From an uncultured Clostridia bacterium (GTDB lineage Bacteria; Bacillota; Clostridia; Peptostreptococcales; Anaerovoracaceae), in assembly GCA_934278965.1 (NCBI GenBank), contig CAKQWL010000110.1, forward strand, positions 1 to 11,640: a DNA stretch of 11,640 nucleotides. Reading direction: 5' to 3'. Shown here one piece after another: positions 6,665-11,640 of the stretch. The position numbers and the translations under genes are program-made. Position 1 is the stretch's first letter, and every line of letters begins with the position of its first letter. The notes beneath the pieces were generated by a model. That model did not search any database and was not told where the DNA came from. It saw nothing but the letters and a program-made list of their open reading frames with translations.

Positions 6665-9523
6665 ATGCCTGATAAAATATCGATTAAGGGTGCGAATGAG
6701 CACAATTTGAAGAATGTCGATCTGGAAATCCCACGCGACAAAATGGTGGTGTTTACGGGACTGTCCGGGTCCGGGAAATCATCGCTCGCGTTCGATACGA
6801 TCTACGCGGAGGGGCAGCGGCGCTACATGGAAAGCTTGTCCTCTTATGCGAGGCAGTTCCTCGGACGGATGGAAAAACCGGATGTAGAATATATTGAAGG
6901 TCTTTCTCCGGCCATCTCGATCGACCAGAAGACAACAAATAAGAATCCGCGTTCCACGGTCGGAACGGTGACGGAAATCCATGATTATTTGAGACTGCTC
7001 TATGCGAGAATCGGTATCCCGCACTGTCCGATCTGCGGGCGGGAGATCACGAGCCAGAGCGTCGATCAAATTGTCGATACGATTATGGAAATGCCGGAAG
7101 GGACGAGAATCGTCGTTATGGCGCCGGTCGTCCGGCAGCGAAAGGGAGAGCACGAAAAGATCCTGGACCGGATTCGCCGGGAAGGGTTTACGCGGGTGCG
7201 CGTAGACGGCACGATGTATCAGCTGGAAGAGGATGAGATTAAGCTCGAGAAAACCTTCAAGCATACGATTGAAATCGTTATCGACCGGATCATCGTTAAA
7301 GACGGGAGCGACGGACGGATCGCGGAGGCGGCAGAACTCGCGATTGCGCACGGTGATGGACTTGTGCAGGTACAGGCACAGTATCCGGATCCCGGAAACG
7401 GGGAACGCCCCGCGCCGAGGGAATATACCTTCAGTACCAAGCTGGCCTGTCCGGACTGCGGGATTTCCATCGAAGAGATGGAACCGAGGATGTTTTCGTT
7501 TAATGCGCCGTTCGGCGCCTGCCCGGAATGCAACGGACTGGGGTACACCCACCGTATCGATCCTGAGAGGATGGTCGAAGATAAAGAACTGTCCATCGCG
7601 CAGGGGTGTTTTAAAAGGTTTTTTATGTTTTTGGAGTATCCGAGCTATTACCGTCATGTGGCGGAAGCGCTTGCAAAAGAGCACGGCGTGGATTACGACA
7701 CAACTCCGTACAGCAAAATGCCTAAAAAATTCCTGAAGGAGTTCTTTTACGGGACCGGAGCCCGCAAACTGAAATATACGTACATTTCGGGAAACGGCAA
7801 GGAGCAGAAGAGGGAGCATGTTTATGAGGGTGTATTAACAACGCTGGAGCGGCGTTATCGAGACACGAGTTCGGAGTTCTTCAAAGAAAAGATTGAAGAA
7901 TATATGGAGATGAATGTCTGCCCGCAGTGCGGCGGCAAGCGGCTGAAGCCGGAGGTGCTTGCGGTGACGGTCGGCGGAAAGAATATCGCAGATCTTTCGG
8001 ATTTATCGGTTCGGGAGATCATCGAGTTTATCGATGCGCTTTCTCTGTCGGAAAAAGATGCGATGATCGGAAGGCATATCCTGAAAGAAATTCGGGCAAG
8101 GCTCAGCTTCCTGATGGATGTGGGCTTGGATTATCTGACTCTTTCGCGTGCCGCAGCGACGCTTTCGGGCGGTGAATCGCAGCGGATTCGTCTCGCGACG
8201 CAGATCGGCTCCAGCCTGCAGGGCGTGCTGTATATCCTGGATGAACCGTCGATCGGGCTTCACCAGAGAGATAATGAAAAACTTCTGGCGACGCTTCGCC
8301 ATCTGACCAACCTCGGAAACACCTTGATTGTGGTGGAGCACGATGAGGACACGATGTACGCGGCGGATCATATCGTGGATATCGGACCGGGCGCGGGTGT
8401 TTACGGCGGAGAGGTCGTTGCGCAGGGAACGGTTGAGGAAATCAAGGCATGCAGGGAATCGCTGACCGGTCAGTACCTGTCCGGGGCGAGGAAGATCGAG
8501 GTGCCGAAAAAACGGCGGCCGGGGAACGGAAAGTCCCTGAAGATTATCGGGGCTTCCGAAAACAATCTGAAGAATATCAATGTGGAGATCCCGCTCGGAA
8601 AGTTCGTCTGCGTGACCGGCGTTTCAGGCTCCGGGAAGTCTTCTCTGATCAATGAGGTCTTGAATAAAGCGCTGGCAGTTCAGCTCTACAAAAGCAAAGA
8701 AAAGCCGGGAAAGCATAAAAAGCTGCTCGGTGTCGAGAACATCGACAAGGTCATCAATATCGATCAGTCCCCGATCGGAAGGACGCCGCGCTCCAATCCG
8801 GCGACATATACCGGTGTGTTTACGAACATTCGGGATTTATTCGCGTCTCTGCCGGATGCAAAAATGCGGGGCTTTGAGAAGGGACGGTTCAGCTTTAATA
8901 TCAAGGGTGGCCGCTGCGAAGCCTGCGGCGGGGACGGAATTATCAAGATCGAGATGCATTTCCTGCCGGATGTTTATGTGCCGTGTGAAGTTTGTCACGG
9001 GAAGCGGTACAATCGGGAGACGCTGGAAGTCAAGTATAAGGGAAAGAGCATTTTTGATGTTCTTGATATGGATGTGACGACTGCACTTGGATTCTTTCAA
9101 AATCTGCCGCAGATCAAGCGCCATTTGGAAACCCTTGAGCAAGTCGGACTTGGATATATCAAACTCGGACAGCCCTCCACGCAGCTTTCGGGCGGCGAGG
9201 CGCAGCGAATCAAACTGGCCTCGGAACTTGCCAGAAAGAGTACCGGCAAAACCGTTTATATCCTGGACGAACCAACGACAGGACTGCATTTTGCTGATGT
9301 CGACAAATTGCTGCAAGTACTTGACAAATTGGTGGACGCAGGTAATACTGTAATAGTGATTGAGCATAACCTGGACGTGATTAAACGGGCGGATTATGTG
9401 ATCGATCTCGGACCGGAGGGAGGCTTCCGGGGCGGCACGATCGTTGCGACGGGAACTCCCGAACAAATTGCCGCCTGCGAAGCATCTTATACGGGAAAAT
9501 TCTTGAAGAGGATGCTTGAATAA
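6665..9523 (+). CDS. uvrA: UvrABC system protein A (damage-sensing ABC-type ATPase)
   Basis: Dimeric ATPase that finds DNA lesions and hands them to UvrB. The 952-residue product has the duplicated ABC layout: Walker A1 GLSGSGKSS (32-40), zinc-binding cysteines C262, C265, C286 and C289, signature LSGGESQ (from 500) with Walker [11 protein letters not shown], then Walker A2 GVSGSGKSS (from 652). The C-terminal zinc finger has C751, C754, C774 and C777 (CX2CX19CX2C), and a second signature LSGGEAQ starts at 841 with [11 protein letters not shown] further CPIC pair is at C121/C124. The start at 6665 matches the family N-terminus [18 protein letters not shown]; a longer frame from 6578 overlaps the uvrB end and is unlikely. 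AAAGGA lies about 11 bases upstream. Co-transcribed with uvrB; the product is cytoplasmic and DNA-bound. Confidence 0.98.
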   Translation: MPDKISIKGANEHNLKNVDLEIPRDKMVVFTGLSGSGKSSLAFDTIYAEGQRRYMESLSSYARQFLGRMEKPDVEYIEGLSPAISIDQKTTNKNPRSTVGTVTEIHDYLRLLYARIGIPHCPICGREITSQSVDQIVDTIMEMPEGTRIVVMAPVVRQRKGEHEKILDRIRREGFTRVRVDGTMYQLEEDEIKLEKTFKHTIEIVIDRIIVKDGSDGRIAEAAELAIAHGDGLVQVQAQYPDPGNGERPAPREYTFSTKLACPDCGISIEEMEPRMFSFNAPFGACPECNGLGYTHRIDPERMVEDKELSIAQGCFKRFFMFLEYPSYYRHVAEALAKEHGVDYDTTPYSKMPKKFLKEFFYGTGARKLKYTYISGNGKEQKREHVYEGVLTTLERRYRDTSSEFFKEKIEEYMEMNVCPQCGGKRLKPEVLAVTVGGKNIADLSDLSVREIIEFIDALSLSEKDAMIGRHILKEIRARLSFLMDVGLDYLTLSRAAATLSGGESQRIRLATQIGSSLQGVLYILDEPSIGLHQRDNEKLLATLRHLTNLGNTLIVVEHDEDTMYAADHIVDIGPGAGVYGGEVVAQGTVEEIKACRESLTGQYLSGARKIEVPKKRRPGNGKSLKIIGASENNLKNINVEIPLGKFVCVTGVSGSGKSSLINEVLNKALAVQLYKSKEKPGKHKKLLGVENIDKVINIDQSPIGRTPRSNPATYTGVFTNIRDLFASLPDAKMRGFEKGRFSFNIKGGRCEACGGDGIIKIEMHFLPDVYVPCEVCHGKRYNRETLEVKYKGKSIFDVLDMDVTTALGFFQNLPQIKRHLETLEQVGLGYIKLGQPSTQLSGGEAQRIKLASELARKSTGKTVYILDEPTTGLHFADVDKLLQVLDKLVDAGNTVIVIEHNLDVIKRADYVIDLGPEGGFRGGTIVATGTPEQIAACEASYTGKFLKRMLE

Positions 9524-9533
9524 AGGAGAAAAA

Positions 9534-10979
9534 ATGGAACACAATTTGAACGGCGGGATCAATTTAACCATGCTGACGGATTTTTATGAGATCACAATGG
9601 CGAACGGATATTTTGAAACCGGCATGGCGGATAACATTGCCTACTTTGACATGTTTTTCCGAACGGTCCCGGACCACGGCGGATTTGCGATCATGGCAGG
9701 TCTGGAACAGGTAATCACCTATTTGTCGAACCTGAAGTTTACGGAAGAGGACATTGCGTATTTGAGGAGCAAGAATTCATTCTCGGAAGAGTTCCTTCGC
9801 TATTTGGAGAATTTCGAGTTTAAATGTGATGTCTGGGCGGTTCCGGAAGGTACGCCGATCTTCCCGGGTGAGCCGATTGTGACAGTACGAGGCCCGGTCA
9901 TGCAGGCGCAGTTTGTAGAGACGATGCTGCTTCTTCTGATCAATCACCAGAGCCTGATTGCGACAAAGGCAAACCGGATCGTGAGAGCGGCGCAGGGGCG
10001 TCCTGTCATGGAATTCGGAACGCGCCGTGCACACGGAACGGCTGCTGCTGTTTACGGTGCGCGTGCTTCGTATATCGCGGGGTGTGCGGGGACGGCCTGC
10101 ACGATTTCCGACCGAGACTACGGCGTAAAGGCGCTCGGAACCATGGCGCACAGCTGGGTACAGATGTATCCGAGTGAATATGAAGCGTTTCTCCGGTATG
10201 CGGAAATTTATCCGGATAACTGCACTCTTCTGGTGGACACCTATAATGTACTGAAAAGCGGTGTTCCGGCAGCAATCCGGGTGTTTAAGGAACTGAATCC
10301 GAAGGCAAAAGGGATCCGGATTGATTCGGGCGATATGACTTATCTGACCCAGCAGGCGAGAAAAATGCTGGATGAAGCGGGCTTGCCGGAGTGTAAAATT
10401 GTGGTATCCAATTCTTTAGATGAATATATTATACGCGATGTTATCCAGCAGGGAGCCTGCATCGATTCTTTCGGCGTAGGCGAGAGACTGATCACGGCGA
10501 AATCGGAGCCGGTGTTCGGCGGAGTGTATAAGCTTTGCGCACTGGAGACGGGCGGGGAGCTGATCCCGAAGATTAAGATCTCGGAGAATACCGAAAAGAT
10601 TACCAATCCGGGCTTCAAGGAGATCTACCGTTTCTTCGATAAGACGACCGGAAAAGCGATTGCGGATGTGATCACACTGGCGGACGAAGAGGCACCGGAT
10701 GGGGAAGAGTACGAAATCTTCGATCCGAATGCCGTGTGGAAGCGGAAGAAGATTACGAATTTCCGCGCGAAAAAATTAAAAGAACAGATTTTCAAGGACG
10801 GAAAACTCGTTTATGAGCTTCCGGATATTGAGACAATTCGGAAGCATTGCAGCGAACAGGTGGATACGCTGTGGCCGGAAATCCTCCGCTTTGAGAATCC
10901 GCAGAATTATTTTGTTGATCTTTCTCACAAGCTTTGGGAACTGAAAAACCAGCTTCTCGAGGAGCACAGTGAAGAATAA
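9534..10979 (+). CDS. pncB: Nicotinate phosphoribosyltransferase
   Basis: Converts nicotinate, PRPP and ATP to nicotinate mononucleotide, the first step of the Preiss-Handler NAD salvage route. The 481-residue length fits the Firmicutes form. Visible motifs: N-terminal LTMLTDFYEITMANGYF, the phosphoribosyl-site FGTRRAHG (161-168), the catalytic phospho-histidine in GTMAHSWVQ (H206), DTYN (235-238) and IRIDSGD (261-267). The ATG at 9534 has AAAGGAG 5 bases upstream, and that ribosome site begins within the TAA stop of uvrA, so only 10 bases separate the genes and translational coupling is likely. A nicotinamide-specific (NadV-type) role is less likely, because the FGTRRAHG and MAHSWVQ context is that of PncB. 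No promoter is visible between it and uvrA, so it probably shares the uvrBA transcript. Confidence 0.94.
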   Translation: MEHNLNGGINLTMLTDFYEITMANGYFETGMADNIAYFDMFFRTVPDHGGFAIMAGLEQVITYLSNLKFTEEDIAYLRSKNSFSEEFLRYLENFEFKCDVWAVPEGTPIFPGEPIVTVRGPVMQAQFVETMLLLLINHQSLIATKANRIVRAAQGRPVMEFGTRRAHGTAAAVYGARASYIAGCAGTACTISDRDYGVKALGTMAHSWVQMYPSEYEAFLRYAEIYPDNCTLLVDTYNVLKSGVPAAIRVFKELNPKAKGIRIDSGDMTYLTQQARKMLDEAGLPECKIVVSNSLDEYIIRDVIQQGACIDSFGVGERLITAKSEPVFGGVYKLCALETGGELIPKIKISENTEKITNPGFKEIYRFFDKTTGKAIADVITLADEEAPDGEEYEIFDPNAVWKRKKITNFRAKKLKEQIFKDGKLVYELPDIETIRKHCSEQVDTLWPEILRFENPQNYFVDLSHKLWELKNQLLEEHSEE

Positions 10980-11011
10980 AGACGCATAGAAAAACAGCAG
11001 GGAGGGTAAAC

Positions 11012-11640
11012 ATGGCACTGATTACGACAAAGGAAATGTTTGCGAAAGCATTGGAGAGTGATTATGCGGTCGGCGCTTTCAATGTGAATAACATGGAGAT
11101 CATCCAGGGAATCGTGGATGCCGCGAAAGAAGAGCGTGCTCCGCTGATTCTGCAGGTTTCCGCAGGAGCAAGAAAATACGCGCGGCCGGCCTATCTTTTG
11201 AAATTGGTCGAAGCGGCGATCCTTGATACAGGCCTGGATATCGCGCTTCATCTGGATCACGGTGAGGATTTTGAAATCTGTAAGAAGTGTGTCGATGACG
11301 GATTTACCTCGGTCATGATCGATGGAAGCAAACACGAATTTGAAGAGAATATCCGGCTTACAAAGCAGGTTGTTGAGTATGCCCACGCGCACGGTGTAGT
11401 CGTGGAAGCAGAGCTCGGAAAACTGGCGGGTGTGGAAGACAATATCCGAGTAGATGCGCGTTCGGCGACTTTTACGGTGCCGGAGGAAGCGGCGGAGTTT
11501 GTCGAGAGGACCGGCGTGGACTCTCTGGCGATCGCCATTGGGACCAGTCACGGGGCGTACAAGTTTAAGGGCGAACCGTACCTGGATTTTGAGCGCTTGA
11601 AAGAGATTCATCAGCTGATTCCGCAGACGCCGCTTGTACT
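11012..11640 (+). CDS. fba: Class II fructose-bisphosphate aldolase, N-terminal part (runs off right edge)
   Basis: Zinc-dependent aldolase that interconverts fructose 1,6-bisphosphate with dihydroxyacetone phosphate and glyceraldehyde 3-phosphate in glycolysis and gluconeogenesis. The 209 complete codons in view cover most of the barrel: MALITTKEMFAKALESDYAV with GAFNVNNME (21-29), the catalytic D82 and zinc ligand H83 in LHLDHGED, the zinc-site glutamate E134 in VEAELGKLAG, and zinc ligand H180 in GTSHGAYK. The remaining histidine and the phosphate-binding GGSG-type loop lie past the edge. A GGAGGG ribosome site is 6-7 bases before the ATG. It follows pncB by 32 bases with no clear promoter, so it may belong to the same transcript, though a glycolytic gene usually also needs its own strong promoter. 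Related tagatose/ketose-bisphosphate aldolases share these motifs, so substrate is not certain. Confidence 0.92.
   Translation, partial: MALITTKEMFAKALESDYAVGAFNVNNMEIIQGIVDAAKEERAPLILQVSAGARKYARPAYLLKLVEAAILDTGLDIALHLDHGEDFEICKKCVDDGFTSVMIDGSKHEFEENIRLTKQVVEYAHAHGVVVEAELGKLAGVEDNIRVDARSATFTVPEEAAEFVERTGVDSLAIAIGTSHGAYKFKGEPYLDFERLKEIHQLIPQTPLV

Noticed and set aside
4690..6741. 683-codon open frame on the minus strand opposite uvrB
   Set aside because: It is a shadow of uvrB: the product is rich in R, H, L and I with no recognisable domain, there is no ribosome site, and uvrB on the other strand is unmistakable.
6779..7819. 346-codon minus-strand frame opposite uvrA, and similar ones at 8837-9571 and 10925-11611
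   Set aside because: All are antisense shadows of well-recognised genes with no supporting start signals.
1..11640. Search for CRISPR arrays, tRNA/rRNA genes, transposases, integrases, defence or biosynthetic clusters
   Set aside because: No regular spaced repeats, cloverleaf-like sequence or mobile-element genes were seen; every long gene is a housekeeping or stress family member.

Overview
The window looks like ordinary chromosome from an anaerobic, low-to-moderate-GC Bacillota, most likely a clostridial lineage. The basis is a Fur/PerR-type regulator followed by rubrerythrin and two-iron superoxide reductase, the uvrB-uvrA gene order, a Firmicutes-type LexA box, strong AGGAGG-like ribosome binding sites, and close protein resemblance to clostridial families. 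Genus cannot be decided from the sequence alone.

Left part, minus strand (1-1833): the first 62 codons of a CarD-family RNA-polymerase-binding regulator run off the left edge. Upstream of it is a gene for citrate synthase (348-1748), with its own promoter and a palindromic operator-like site just after the predicted transcription start. Divergent from it on the plus strand is a small, unrecognised polytopic membrane protein (1995-2474, probably a TTG start), followed by a very good intrinsic terminator (2547-2588).

Middle part, plus strand (2663-4405): an apparent oxidative-stress operon of perR-like regulator, rubrerythrin and desulfoferrodoxin/superoxide reductase. A consensus promoter and an imperfect Fur/PerR-type inverted repeat lie ahead of the regulator. 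I see no convincing internal promoter. A long hairpin about 95 bases after the last gene probably ends the unit. The likely logic is that PerR senses peroxide through its metal site and releases its own operon, whose enzymes reduce peroxide and superoxide without making oxygen.

Right part, plus strand (4567-11640): uvrB and uvrA are preceded by a near-consensus LexA (SOS) box overlapping the -35 of a TTTACA-17-TATAAT promoter. They are followed at very short distances by nicotinate phosphoribosyltransferase (pncB) and the start of a class II fructose-bisphosphate aldolase (fba), which runs off the right edge. The tight spacing suggests at least uvrB-uvrA-pncB share a transcript.

I found no mobile element, CRISPR array, RNA gene or clearly new multi-gene system. 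The points most worth a second look are the regulatory sites (PerR box, SOS box, citrate synthase operator), the orphan membrane protein, and the coupling of NAD salvage to excision repair.
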